DNA of 64,000 nucleotides from SZUA-365 sp049663345 (GCA_049663345.1 JBATDG010000016.1:5410-69409); one strand, 5' to 3'. Shown: positions 35,070 through 44,119, counted from the stretch's first letter. Made by a program: numbers and translations. The notes: a model not told the origin generated them from the sequence alone.

Positions 35070-35681
35070 ATGCGAAAACACACAATCGATACCATCACTG
35101 ACAGGCGCCGCAAGCGTCTTGAGGCGGTGCTGCGCAAGCGGCAGACCGAGCTCACTATCGTCGTCGAGAACGTCTGGGATCCGCATAACGTGAGTGCGAT
35201 CCTACGTACCGCCGATGCCGTGGGAATCGGACATATTCATCTGCTCTACACTATCGAGAAAGCGCCCAACCTCCGCCGCTTCGGCAAACAGAGTTCAGCC
35301 AGCGCGAAAAAATGGCTCGAGTTCACCGTCTACGGAAACACCGAGGAATGCTTTTCAGCACTGCATGAGGAAGGGTATTCGGTGTTCGCCTCACACCTCA
35401 GCAGAGAAGCGGTTTCGCTGCATGACGTAGACTTCACAAAGAAAGTGGCGGTCGTGCTCGGTAATGAAACCCGCGGCGTATCCGACGATGCCTGCGCATT
35501 GGCAGATGGCATATATCTCATTCCAATGATGGGCATGGTGGAAAGTCTGAATGTCTCAGTTGCCGCCGCAGTCTCGCTCTACGAAGCCCTTCGACAGCGA
35601 AAGCAGGCTGGGCTCTACGACTCGCCTCAGCTCGGCGAACAGGGCGTCCACGAAAAACTCATCAAATGGGCATCGTTGTAA
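35070..35681 (+). CDS. trmH: SpoU/TrmH-type RNA 2'-O-methyltransferase
   Basis: 203 residues from the ATG at 35070, two bases after the terminator's T-run; a GTG inside the terminator stem is in frame but unlikely. The three SPOUT motifs are present: NVSAILRTADAVGIG (motif 1), VAVVLGNETRGVSDDA (motif 2) and IPMMGMVESLNVSVAAAVSL (motif 3). Together with the length and the N-terminal RRKRLEAVLRKRQTELTIVV these match TrmH, which methylates G18 of tRNA with S-adenosylmethionine. Being directly behind a tRNA gene, it may be made from readthrough transcripts. Confidence 0.88.
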   Translation: MRKHTIDTITDRRRKRLEAVLRKRQTELTIVVENVWDPHNVSAILRTADAVGIGHIHLLYTIEKAPNLRRFGKQSSASAKKWLEFTVYGNTEECFSALHEEGYSVFASHLSREAVSLHDVDFTKKVAVVLGNETRGVSDDACALADGIYLIPMMGMVESLNVSVAAAVSLYEALRQRKQAGLYDSPQLGEQGVHEKLIKWASL

Positions 35682-35687
35682 TATCAA

Positions 35688-35794
35688 CGCCCCTCTCGCA
35701 GCAATGGGACGAGCCTGAAGGCTCATCCTCCTAAGAATGCTCTCGCCCCTCTCGCAGCAATGGGACGAGCCTGAAGGCTCATCCTCCTAAGAAT
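35688..35794. repeat. Two-copy 56-bp-period tandem repeat between convergent genes
   Basis: A 51-bp identical block starting CGCCCCTCTCGCAGCAATGG occurs at 35688-35738 and 35744-35794. Each copy contains the hairpin GAGCC, TGAA, GGCTC. The array ends two bases before the stop codon of the 685-residue VWA gene, so the hairpins may also act in termination. Confidence 0.9.
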
Positions 35795-35796
35795 TC

Positions 35797-37854
35797 TTAC
35801 TTCAACAGCAGCATCGGGCGTACCGTTTGTCCTGAGCTGGTTGTAACCACTGCAAAGTATTCACCCGCTGGCAGGGCTGACGCGTCGAAGCGGTGGACGT
35901 ATGCTCCGGCAGTCAGGTGTGCATCGAGCAGCGTTGCAACGATGCGTCCGTGTGAATCCATCACCTGCAGGCGCACCGGCCCTTCGGATGTGATGTCAAG
36001 CTCGATCTGCGTTTCGGGTGAAAACGGATTCGGATGATTTCTTACGGTCGTCAAATTGCGCCGCCTCAGTAATGGCGAGCAGACACCATCGATAAAGAGA
36101 TAATTCCATGTACTGCCTCTGTCCTCTTCGACCGATGCACGGCAGCCGCTCTCTATCTCAACTGAGGAGAGAGGGATCGTGCATTGGGAGGAAAAACGCT
36201 GCGGTTCACGAGCACGGACGCGTAAATAGAATAGCACCGAATCCGCCCTTCCCTGCAATGTCTGCACGATAAATTGAGTTTTCCCGGGACCCAATTCCTG
36301 CATGATCACCCCACCACCGGCACTCCAGGTACCGGCAGTTTCCACACCTAAAATTTCGAACGGCAGACCGGTGATGTCGATAATGAATCTGCCGGTAAAC
36401 GCGCCTGTAGTCGACGGCTGAGCGAGGAGGCGGAGCGGGACATTCACGATGCTTCCATCTCCGGGAATCACCACATAACTGCTGTCTCCCACATAGAAAT
36501 GATCCTCACAGGCAGCGACCGAAACTCCTCCGCTGAACGCTGTCATGATAGTCGGACAAAGATTGTGCAGCTCTGCAGCAAGAATTTCAATGTGCGTGAC
36601 AGTGTCATTCAATTGGGGCAGACATACAAATACCAGCTCGCAAAGCGTCCCGGTCGGGAGGAATGGATAAAAGTCTGCACTGCTGATTTCAAGGGTTCCC
36701 TGTACCGGCACCTTTACATCGATAAGATGTCCCTGAGACATAGTTCCATCAGAAACGATGCTGATGTAGCGCATTAGGTCGCTATCGTAACCAACTGTCA
36801 TTGCATAAGATAGGACCTTCGTTGTAGAGAATTGCTCAGCTACATTGATGGGCACGCGGACGGTATCTCGCCCCACTGCACTGATACCGTTCTGCACGCT
36901 GAGCGTGACGGGATTCAGCTGCAGAGGCAAGGAATAGCAGCTGTCTGCGGCACTGCTGAATCCCTTACCGGAAAGTGTCAGTTCGATGCCGCGACGGGAT
37001 CCGTCCAGACAGGGATTGCTTGAAGTGTAGCGAAGGATGCAGGCGTCGGTGATCAGTGCAGAGGCGACATTGTTGAATACATCGGTTAGATCACTCGCCT
37101 CAGGAGCGAAATAGAAGCGTCCACCGGTAGCTGCGGAAAACCCCGATAACGCCCCGACATCAGCGTCGTTCCCCAGCCCGATCGTGTACACCGGGATACC
37201 GGCATTCACCGCATTCTGAATCGCCGGAATATGGTATGATTCGCCGAACTGGTTCCGTCCGTCCGTCAGCACGATGAGTACGCGGCGGCCCTGTCGGTTC
37301 TTGAGCAGGTCTACTGCATTGATGATCGCCTCCCACAGACGTGTGCCGCCGCTTGCGTCGATGGGGACCAGCGACCGTTTTACGGATGCAGCATCGAAAG
37401 TGAAATCATGTTCGACTGTGAAAATATGCCGAAGTGTGAAAGCATGCGTCGTGAAGCTGAAAAGAGCGGATTCGTCCTTAGGTCCCAGAAAATCCAGAAA
37501 CGTGCTGATGGCCTTTTTCGCCTCACGCATCTTCGTGCTATCGACATCCAGACGATCGTTTTTCTGTGCCATACTCATCGAGCGGTCGAGCAGTATGGCG
37601 ACCGAGAGACGCATGCTGTCTTCCGGACAATCGAAATACTCGATGAGCTGCGGCACGCCGTTCTCATCGAGCTGCACATTGTTGACGGTAATATTATCGG
37701 AAGAAACGGTCTTGGTGACTGACACCTGCAGCTCGACCGTCGGGAAACGGGAAATATCGATGTTTTCGATGCGGGACTGAACACTCACGCTCTGCGCTGA
37801 CAGCGACGAAGCGGCGAGAAGCACACAGATGCATGCGGCCGGCAATCGAACCAT
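35797..37854 (-). CDS. Secreted VWA protein with T9SS sorting domain
   Basis: 685 residues, ATG at 37854. Signal peptide (LPAACICVLLAASSLSAQ). VWA domain at about 70-265 with intact metal site VAILLDRSMSMAQK and VLIVLTDGRNQFG. Two beta-rich regions follow with paired cysteines, similar to those of the upstream 718-residue protein. The C-terminal domain is T9SS type: RNHPNPFSPETQIELDITSE, LQVMDSHGRIVATLLDAHL, YVHRFDASALPAGEYFAVVT, ending RPMLLLK. Only two bases separate it from the upstream gene, so the pair forms an operon and probably acts together on the cell surface. Confidence 0.88.
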   Translation of the reverse strand: MVRLPAACICVLLAASSLSAQSVSVQSRIENIDISRFPTVELQVSVTKTVSSDNITVNNVQLDENGVPQLIEYFDCPEDSMRLSVAILLDRSMSMAQKNDRLDVDSTKMREAKKAISTFLDFLGPKDESALFSFTTHAFTLRHIFTVEHDFTFDAASVKRSLVPIDASGGTRLWEAIINAVDLLKNRQGRRVLIVLTDGRNQFGESYHIPAIQNAVNAGIPVYTIGLGNDADVGALSGFSAATGGRFYFAPEASDLTDVFNNVASALITDACILRYTSSNPCLDGSRRGIELTLSGKGFSSAADSCYSLPLQLNPVTLSVQNGISAVGRDTVRVPINVAEQFSTTKVLSYAMTVGYDSDLMRYISIVSDGTMSQGHLIDVKVPVQGTLEISSADFYPFLPTGTLCELVFVCLPQLNDTVTHIEILAAELHNLCPTIMTAFSGGVSVAACEDHFYVGDSSYVVIPGDGSIVNVPLRLLAQPSTTGAFTGRFIIDITGLPFEILGVETAGTWSAGGGVIMQELGPGKTQFIVQTLQGRADSVLFYLRVRAREPQRFSSQCTIPLSSVEIESGCRASVEEDRGSTWNYLFIDGVCSPLLRRRNLTTVRNHPNPFSPETQIELDITSEGPVRLQVMDSHGRIVATLLDAHLTAGAYVHRFDASALPAGEYFAVVTTSSGQTVRPMLLLK

Positions 37855-37856
37855 GT

Positions 37857-40013
37857 CTACCTCGTGAAGACTATATTCCTCGTTTTAACCACCTCGCCTT
37901 CACGAAGAATGCAATGATACACGCCGCTGGGGAGTCCATCCGGATTCCAGGTCGCAGTATACGCTCCCGCCGGTTTCAGGCCTTCTTCAAGCACTGCGAC
38001 AACTCGGCCAAACTGGTCAAGAATTTCAAGGCTCATCGGTGCAAGTCCGGTCACAGTGTAGCCGATCCGTGTCTGCTGCCCGTCGGCAGTAAAGGGATTC
38101 GGATGATTTTGCTGCAGAGAAGGATTAGGACGCAGACGCAGCAGCGGGGAGCATACTCCGTCAATGAAAACTCGTTCGCCATACAGCATTATTTCGGGCA
38201 GACAGTTATACCCCACAACGCCGTTTGCCGACTGTGCAACGAACACATCCGAAATAGAAACCTGAACCGCCAGGGCCTCTTTGGTTTCAATTGCCTTGAA
38301 ATACACATAGAAGAGAACTTCGCTCGTATCGGATGGAATGCCCGGCGGTGCGGTGATCTGCAGAACACCCGGATTATCGGTGATGACCAGCTTGAGCTGC
38401 TTGGAAATCGTCCCGGCAATATCCAGATGATCAAACTCGACGCGTGTGGCGTCGTAATTCAGCGACAGGCGGTATTCGAGGGTCTGACGGAAATCTACGC
38501 CAGGCGTGAGCATGACCGGAAGGCGAAGCACACCGCCGGAGACAGTAGCAAGAGTGGAATCAAATCCCAAAGAAACGCTCTCAGGACAGCCGTGAATTGT
38601 AAAATCAGAGCCTGCTGATGTCGGTATGATCTCGCAATTCTGTTCAGCAAAGTCCACAGTGACGCTCAAGCTTGTCGGCGCCACGCTGTCATGATCAAGT
38701 ATGCGGAAACGCAGAGTGAGCAGCTCGGTAGGCGTACCGTATGCAATCCCCTGCAGAGGCATGGCATTCGTCGCTTCAAAGAGCAGTAATCCCGGCTGCG
38801 GCTCGGTAACTCGGACATCAACATCCTGAATTATTCCCGGTGCGGGCTCCACCGCTTCGAAGGCCATATGCGAGGCATCATAGTCGAGACGCACGCGGAA
38901 GGACATCGCCTCCCCCGCACGGACTTCCCCGTCCACCATCAAGGGCAAGGAATACACATCACGCGCCCGGATTACCGGAGGCACCTCAACGTGCATTTGG
39001 AGACGCGATCTCATATCAGGCAGCGTATACGAAAAATTATGCTGCAGAAGGACACCCTTGATGTTCGCTTGGACCTCAACGTTGCGCGAAGACCCATCTT
39101 CACAGGTGTCTGCCGTACTGTAGGTCAGGACGCAGCCGATACTGTATATGCTCTGAATGATGTCGCTGAAAATTCGTGAGAGGTCCTCGCTCGTCGGGGC
39201 GAAATATGCGGCTCCACCGGTCCCCTTCGCGATTTTTCTCAACGTGTCCTGATCGATTCTGTTTGGCTGGGTCGGGTCAACGTAGAGACCCAGGCCGATC
39301 GGGTACACGGGAATGCCCGCCTGCCAGGCCTGGCTCACCGCCTGATTCAGCGTGTTTACGGATTGATTATCAACGCCGTCTGTAAGAAGAATGATCACGC
39401 GTTTCCCGGTCACGCCCGAGGAAAGGTTGATCGCGCTCACAATTGCATCGTATATCGCGGTACCGCTTCTCAAGCTCATTCCGCCGACGGCGTCGATCAA
39501 TTTCTTTTTATCGCTTGTGTAAGGCTGCTCTTCAACGAACTGGTAATTGTTGAATCTGTATCCTGCGAAACTGGCGAGAGCGGCCTCGTCCTGAGGACGA
39601 AGAGCATTGAATCCCTCGATAAACACCGCTTTGGCGCGCCGCCATTTCACGCTGTCCTTGTCGTTGTCCGTCGTTCCTTCCTTGAAGGCCATGCTGAGAC
39701 TGACATCCATCAGGAAGTAGAAATTGATTTTCTGCGCACCTTTCAGATCACCGCATGCAACCTCGATCGGCATCATCCGAACGCCGTCCTCATACACCAT
39801 AAAATCCTCTGGCCGCAGCGTATCAAGCGTCGCACTGTTATCCAGCACTTCGAATGGAATCTGAATTTTTGGATAGTCCGTGAAAATCGGATTCCCCATG
39901 TTGAGCTTGAATTGCTGTGCAGAAGAATTGCCTGCGGGCAAGAGCAGCAGGATTACAAAGAAATGAACGAACGCAATCAGCGCACGTCGACGGAGTGCAG
40001 GGTGTTGTGACAT
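37857..40013 (-). CDS. Secreted VWA protein with T9SS sorting domain
   Basis: 718 residues, ATG at 40013. Signal peptide (LIAFVHFFVILLLLPAGNSSAQ). VWA domain at about 80-290 with metal site YFLMDVSLSMAFKE and VIILLTDGVDNQSV. Beta-rich cohesin-like segments follow (SVTVDFAEQNCEIIP), then the T9SS type tail: QQNHPNPFTADGQQTRIGYT, LEILDQFGRVVAVLEEGL, YTATWNPDGLPSGVYHCIL, ending KTRNIVFTR. It leads a two-gene unit with the 685-residue paralogue. About 25-70 bp upstream are two inverted repeats, listed separately. Confidence 0.88.
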   Translation of the reverse strand: MSQHPALRRRALIAFVHFFVILLLLPAGNSSAQQFKLNMGNPIFTDYPKIQIPFEVLDNSATLDTLRPEDFMVYEDGVRMMPIEVACGDLKGAQKINFYFLMDVSLSMAFKEGTTDNDKDSVKWRRAKAVFIEGFNALRPQDEAALASFAGYRFNNYQFVEEQPYTSDKKKLIDAVGGMSLRSGTAIYDAIVSAINLSSGVTGKRVIILLTDGVDNQSVNTLNQAVSQAWQAGIPVYPIGLGLYVDPTQPNRIDQDTLRKIAKGTGGAAYFAPTSEDLSRIFSDIIQSIYSIGCVLTYSTADTCEDGSSRNVEVQANIKGVLLQHNFSYTLPDMRSRLQMHVEVPPVIRARDVYSLPLMVDGEVRAGEAMSFRVRLDYDASHMAFEAVEPAPGIIQDVDVRVTEPQPGLLLFEATNAMPLQGIAYGTPTELLTLRFRILDHDSVAPTSLSVTVDFAEQNCEIIPTSAGSDFTIHGCPESVSLGFDSTLATVSGGVLRLPVMLTPGVDFRQTLEYRLSLNYDATRVEFDHLDIAGTISKQLKLVITDNPGVLQITAPPGIPSDTSEVLFYVYFKAIETKEALAVQVSISDVFVAQSANGVVGYNCLPEIMLYGERVFIDGVCSPLLRLRPNPSLQQNHPNPFTADGQQTRIGYTVTGLAPMSLEILDQFGRVVAVLEEGLKPAGAYTATWNPDGLPSGVYHCILREGEVVKTRNIVFTR

Positions 40014-40038
40014 GGGATCGGTCCTTTTTATACTCGGA

Positions 40039-40083
40039 ATGGCAAAGTTTCTGCCATCAATAGAGACAAATACGGGACGTATT
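40039..40083. promoter_or_regulatory. Two short inverted repeats upstream of the VWA pair
   Basis: ATGGCA, 7 nt, TGCCAT (40039-40057) and AATACG, GGA, CGTATT (40069-40083) are perfect 6-bp inverted repeats in the leader or promoter region of the minus-strand VWA operon. They could be operators or leader hairpins; nothing identifies a binding protein. Confidence 0.35.
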
Positions 40084-40141
40084 AGTTACAATCCAAGGTG
40101 CAAATTCCCGACTTTGAAGTCAAGAACGAAATTTGCCGGCT

Positions 40142-40225
40142 GTTGAAAGTTGCGGCCTAGCCGCTATTAATTCTGAGGCGTTAGTTGAAGGCGGCGGCCT
40201 AGCCGCTATTAATTCTGAGGCGTTA
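40142..40225. repeat. 42-bp tandem duplication including the end of the PorE-like gene
   Basis: Copies at 40142-40183 and 40184-40225 share GCGGCCTAGCCGCTATTAAT and TCTGAGGCGTTA, with a few changes only in the first ten bases. The second copy contains the gene's last codons and TAA (Thr-Pro-Gln-Asn-stop); the first repeats that segment outside the gene. Each unit holds the hairpin GCGGC, CTA, GCCGC. Confidence 0.9.
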
Positions 40226-41798
40226 TAAGAAGCTCTACGCGACGATTCAGCGAACGCGCTTCATTCGTGCCGTTTCCGGCAGCCGGACGACTTTCACCAT
40301 AGGAATTAATTTTAATCGCTTCCAACGGGACACCAAGATCACGGAGGAATTTGCTGACAGCTGCACCACGCCTGCGTGACAAATTGATGTTGTATTCTTC
40401 AGTACCGCGGTCGTCGGTATGTGCATTGAGCGTGAGGGTGAATACTGTTCCAGCCGCAATCATTGGCTGTATCTCGGTCACGTACAGATCCTTCAATTCC
40501 TCCTGGAATTCAGGCAGCACATCCGATTTGTCGAATTCAAAATATGAGATTGTTGCATCCGCTGAAGGAGCATCCTCCGTCTCGGTTTCAACCGATGCAA
40601 TCGGTACGAGTCCGACACTCTTCCGATATTCGTTGTAATACAGGGAAGACGGTACCGTGAAATTGACGGAAGCAGATTCATATCCCGTAGCGGTGACAGC
40701 CATCGCATACTCCTTCCCCAGTTCGGTACGGAACTGATAACGGCCGCTGCTATTGGATTCGATTGTGAATGCCGAGCCTTTCGCGGGCTCTACGCGAATG
40801 CGTGCGTTCGGCAGCCCCATCTCCGTTATTGTGTCGTAAATAACGCCTTTGACGTAGTAAATGTAGCGGGTACTGTCTTTGAAAGGATTCGGCCACACTG
40901 CGTAAATGTCCAGCCCCCCCTCACCGCCTTTGCGGGAGGAAGAAATGAAGACGGTGTCTTCGCGCGCAGAGAGACGCCAGAACATATCATCAGCGGCAGA
41001 ATTGAAGGGCCTGCCCACATTGCGTGCGGGGGACCACTTATCTCCCTTCAGACTGCTGGACCGGAAAAGGTCGTGTCCGCCAAGTCCCGGGTGTCCGGTG
41101 CTGCTGAAATAAAGATCGATGCCGTTGGGCGCGACCATAGGTGCCTTTTCATCGCCGCTGCTGTTGATTTCCGGTCCGAGGTTTTTCGGCTCGGCCCACC
41201 GTCCACTGCGCAGCCGTTTGCTGCGCCAGATATCCGTACCTCCATAGCCGCCGCTGCGGTCAGAGGCGAAATACAGATATTCGCCATCAGGAGAGAGATA
41301 GGGCTGCGAATCCCAGTTCTTCGAATTGATCTTGTCGCCAAGGTTGGTAATTTCCTGCCATTTCCCGTTGTAATCCATTCTCGCTGAGTAGATGTCGCAA
41401 TCACCCAGGCCGTCTTCTGTCCAGCATTGAACGAAATAAACAAATTCCCCATCGCCTGCAATGAAGGGAGAACCTTCATCATTCTGCGTATTGACCTTGC
41501 CGCCGTAATTTAGGGCCTTGCTCCAGCCGTTTTTTTCGCGGTCGGTGAACCAGAAATCATCGCCCTGGATATAGCCCTCGTAGGTCGGACGGTTGGTGGT
41601 GAAGAACAGGCGGTCCTGAAAGAGGAACATACCGAAATCGTCGTAAGGCGAATTTACTGCCTCCCCCAGATTTTCAGCGACGACGCCGTCATGGTCAATG
41701 ATCATATCAGGGGCGATTCCGCCGCAGGCGGTTACAAGCCCTGAGAATGCAGCGACAAGGAAAAGGGTACGGATATATTTCATGCTATTCTGCTTCAT
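40209..41798 (-). CDS. PD40/OmpA lipoprotein, PorE-like (T9SS-associated)
   Basis: 529 residues (a start five codons later is also possible). The signal peptide ends in a lipobox, LVTAC, so the mature protein is probably lipid-anchored. Residues about 60-305 hold WD40-like PD40 beta-propeller motifs (YLSPDGEYLYFASDRSGGYG, MVAPNGIDLYFSSTGHPGLG). A carboxypeptidase-regulatory-like domain follows (about 320-395), and the C-terminus is an OmpA peptidoglycan-binding domain (LNAHTDDRGTEEYNINLSRR, INSYGESRPAAG, NRRVELLI). This order matches PorE of the T9SS except that the N-terminal TPR is missing. Neighbours are T9SS cargo genes and an outer-membrane barrel, supporting a role in secretion or envelope anchoring. 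Confidence 0.8.
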   Translation of the reverse strand: MKQNSMKYIRTLFLVAAFSGLVTACGGIAPDMIIDHDGVVAENLGEAVNSPYDDFGMFLFQDRLFFTTNRPTYEGYIQGDDFWFTDREKNGWSKALNYGGKVNTQNDEGSPFIAGDGEFVYFVQCWTEDGLGDCDIYSARMDYNGKWQEITNLGDKINSKNWDSQPYLSPDGEYLYFASDRSGGYGGTDIWRSKRLRSGRWAEPKNLGPEINSSGDEKAPMVAPNGIDLYFSSTGHPGLGGHDLFRSSSLKGDKWSPARNVGRPFNSAADDMFWRLSAREDTVFISSSRKGGEGGLDIYAVWPNPFKDSTRYIYYVKGVIYDTITEMGLPNARIRVEPAKGSAFTIESNSSGRYQFRTELGKEYAMAVTATGYESASVNFTVPSSLYYNEYRKSVGLVPIASVETETEDAPSADATISYFEFDKSDVLPEFQEELKDLYVTEIQPMIAAGTVFTLTLNAHTDDRGTEEYNINLSRRRGAAVSKFLRDLGVPLEAIKINSYGESRPAAGNGTNEARSLNRRVELLITPQN

Positions 41799-41803
41799 TC
41801 GGC

Positions 41804-42592
41804 TTACAGTTCAAATTTGAAAACGCCCATGATGTGGATGGCTTCCGCCTTCCAGTTATCATCGGAGGAAATGTTGGACAAAGGCATGTTGTAGGATACT
41901 TCTGGCGAAAAAAGGAATTTGCGGCCGAGTCGAATATTCGCTCCAAGACCCGCTCGCAGATCGGTACGCATGCCTTCCGCTTCAGGAATCTCTCCGCTGT
42001 CGATTTCAATGATCCGTGAATCAGGATCGCCTATACCGAAATAATACCGTTCATCGACAATGGTGAGCGTATACGTTCGATTCCCGGTCGTCTTCACGCC
42101 GAATGCCGGACCGGCAAACACGTAGAAAGAAGGGAACGGATAAAGCTGCAGCACCGGATTAATCATGAAATACCCGAGCTTGACCACAGTTTTGCGCTCG
42201 TGATCCGCATCCACTGTCTCGCCGGAAGGGATGAGGATAGTGGGTTGGGTAATGAGGTAGCTGAAGTCCGCACTCATGTCGCTGTAGACGACTTTTGCGG
42301 CAATGCCGAACACGGATGAAAGCATGTGGCCGAATTCGAGACCAGCGCTGATGCCGAGACCGGATCCGTTCTCAAATGAGCACTTGCAGAAGTCGCTCAC
42401 AAAATCTCCCGTATGCGAAACGACGTTGATACCTATCTGGGGACCGATCCACCACTGGGACGGATCAGGAGAAAGGACTCCCGGAGGGGGTGCCGCCTGC
42501 ATGTCGCTGCGGAATTGCGCATGAACTCGCGGAGCGACGGCGAGGAAAAGCATGACGATGAAGGTGGGGACGATGAGTCGCGAGACCGTCAT
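41804..42592 (-). CDS. Outer-membrane beta-barrel protein
   Basis: 262 residues from the ATG at 42592, chosen because it opens a signal peptide (SRLIVPTFIVMLFLAVAPRVHAQ); a longer frame upstream has no signal. The mature part has roughly ten amphipathic strands (WWIGPQIGINVVSHTGDF, GISAGLEFGHMLSSVFGIA, FYVFAGPAFGVKT, TDLRAGLGANIRL) and ends in HIMGVFKFEL, a typical OMP last strand. It resembles the OMP_b-brl/PorT-like barrels of Bacteroidota. Only five bases separate it from the PorE-like gene, so they are expressed together. Exact role unknown. Confidence 0.75.
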   Translation of the reverse strand: MTVSRLIVPTFIVMLFLAVAPRVHAQFRSDMQAAPPPGVLSPDPSQWWIGPQIGINVVSHTGDFVSDFCKCSFENGSGLGISAGLEFGHMLSSVFGIAAKVVYSDMSADFSYLITQPTILIPSGETVDADHERKTVVKLGYFMINPVLQLYPFPSFYVFAGPAFGVKTTGNRTYTLTIVDERYYFGIGDPDSRIIEIDSGEIPEAEGMRTDLRAGLGANIRLGRKFLFSPEVSYNMPLSNISSDDNWKAEAIHIMGVFKFEL

Positions 42593-42712
42593 AAAAACCT
42601 TGAAACCGATGATGTATTGACGCGGGAGTTTGATAAAAGAAAGTATCGGCGTTTTTTCATTGAAACGCAATGGAAAAAGTAAGACGCAGTTTTTCTGATT
42701 CCGTTTACTACC

Positions 42713-42748
42713 CTTTCCGGGCACCGGTTAGGCCCGGCGCCCGGAAAG
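42713..42748. terminator. Strong inverted repeat after the CoA-transferase gene
   Basis: CTTTCCGGGC (42713-42722) and GCCCGGAAAG (42739-42748) form a perfect 10-bp stem around a GC-rich loop, starting 14 bp past the stop of the minus-strand gene. No T-run follows on that strand, so termination may be inefficient or rho-dependent. Confidence 0.5.
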
Positions 42749-42761
42749 CAGCAGATGAGCA

Positions 42762-44075
42762 TCAGATATAGTTGACACCACGTGCATAGGAGCGCAGCTC
42801 ATCCCGGAACTTCGGGTGTGCAATATGTATCAGTTCGTTTACCCGTTGACGTACGGTTTTCCCGAACAGTGACGCGATGCCGTATTCGGTAACGACGTAG
42901 TGAACATCTGCACGGTTCGTGGTCACGCCCGCGCCCTCAATCAGATGCGGCACGATGCGGGAAAGTTCACCGCCCTTTGCGGTTGCCGGAAGTGCGATCA
43001 CCGGCTTCCCGCCTTCGCTGCGCGAAGCGCCGCGAATGAAATCGACCTGTCCGCCAAAGCCGCTGAACAGACGCGCGCCGATGGAATCGGCACAGACCTG
43101 TCCTGTAATGTCAACCTGCAGCGCGGAATTGATAGCCACCATCTTGCGATTCTGCGCTATGATAAACGGATCGTTGACGTAGTGGCTGGGATGAAATTCC
43201 ACGATGGGATTGTTATCGATGAAATCAAAAATCGTCCTGGTGCCGAGAACGAACGAAGCGACCATCTTCCCCTTATGCAGGGTCTTCTTCTCGTTATTGA
43301 TGACGCCCATCTCCACCAGCTTTATAACGCCGTCGGAAAACATCTCGGTGTGAATTCCGAGGTCGCGTTTGTTCTCGAGATAATTGAGCACGGCATCGGG
43401 AATCGCGCCGATACCCATCTGCAGTGTGCTCTCGTCGTCAATGAGTTCGGCGATGTATCCACCGATCTTATCGTAGACTTCCTGCTCTTTCGCGTCCGTC
43501 ACTTCACCGACCTGCGCCATCTCCCTGATGGGGAGATCAACCTCTACGATATGCTGCAGCTTGTTGACATGAATGAAGCAGTCGCCCAGCACGCGGGGCA
43601 TGTTGGGATTGACCTGTGCGATAATAATCTTCGCCATTTCACAAGCGGGTTTTGTCATTTCGACGCCAACGCCGAAACTGCAGAAACCATGTTCATCGGG
43701 AGGAGAAAGATGCACGAGTGCTACATCTACCGGAAGAATTTTGTCGTAGAATAATTTTGCGACCTGATGCAGATAGATGTGCGTTGCATCCGCGAGGCCG
43801 TTATTGACTGCGCTGCGCACGTTGCTGCCCACGAATAACGCATTGTGAAGGAAATGCCCTTGCATTTCTTTGGTTACATATCCCGCTTCGCCGATAGTGA
43901 GAATGTGGTCCACATGAACATCGGTCAAGTCTTCGCCACGCGCTACCATGGCTTTGATCAGTACTTCGGGGACAGCGCATCCGGGATGAATGTAGACATG
44001 ATCTCCGGATTTAATTACTTGTACGGCTTCTTCGGCAGTCTTCAGCTTACTTCGATAAATGGACATCCATTCCAT
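42762..44075 (-). CDS. Acetyl-CoA hydrolase/transferase family (4-hydroxybutyrate CoA-transferase-like)
   Basis: 437 residues. Family I CoA-transferase of the acetyl-CoA hydrolase type: VYIHPGCAVPEVLIKAMVA, LSPPDEHGFCSFGVGVE, LQMGIGAIPDAVLNYLENK, the catalytic glutamate in LGIHTEMFSDGVIKL, FGGQVDFIRGASRSEGGKP and TEYGIASLFGKTVRQR. These enzymes move CoA between acyl-CoA and free acids such as acetate, butyrate or 4-hydroxybutyrate in the cytoplasm. Specificity cannot be fixed from sequence. It is the last gene of a minus-strand group with an alanine-dehydrogenase-like gene 44 bp upstream, suggesting amino acid or short-chain acid metabolism. Confidence 0.88.
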   Translation of the reverse strand: MEWMSIYRSKLKTAEEAVQVIKSGDHVYIHPGCAVPEVLIKAMVARGEDLTDVHVDHILTIGEAGYVTKEMQGHFLHNALFVGSNVRSAVNNGLADATHIYLHQVAKLFYDKILPVDVALVHLSPPDEHGFCSFGVGVEMTKPACEMAKIIIAQVNPNMPRVLGDCFIHVNKLQHIVEVDLPIREMAQVGEVTDAKEQEVYDKIGGYIAELIDDESTLQMGIGAIPDAVLNYLENKRDLGIHTEMFSDGVIKLVEMGVINNEKKTLHKGKMVASFVLGTRTIFDFIDNNPIVEFHPSHYVNDPFIIAQNRKMVAINSALQVDITGQVCADSIGARLFSGFGGQVDFIRGASRSEGGKPVIALPATAKGGELSRIVPHLIEGAGVTTNRADVHYVVTEYGIASLFGKTVRQRVNELIHIAHPKFRDELRSYARGVNYI

Positions 44076-44119
44076 AAACGTATTCCTTTTCAGTATCCAC
44101 TTCTATAAGAGTTGTTGCA

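Noticed and set aside
34998..35186. Minus-strand open frame of 62 codons ending GDGLEPPTRGL
   Set aside because: Antisense of the tRNA-CAT gene and the start of trmH; this peptide ending is a familiar tRNA-antisense artefact.
42900..43754. Plus-strand open frame of 284 codons opposite the CoA-transferase
   Set aside because: Antisense shadow of a well-conserved enzyme; no domain, signal or ribosome site.
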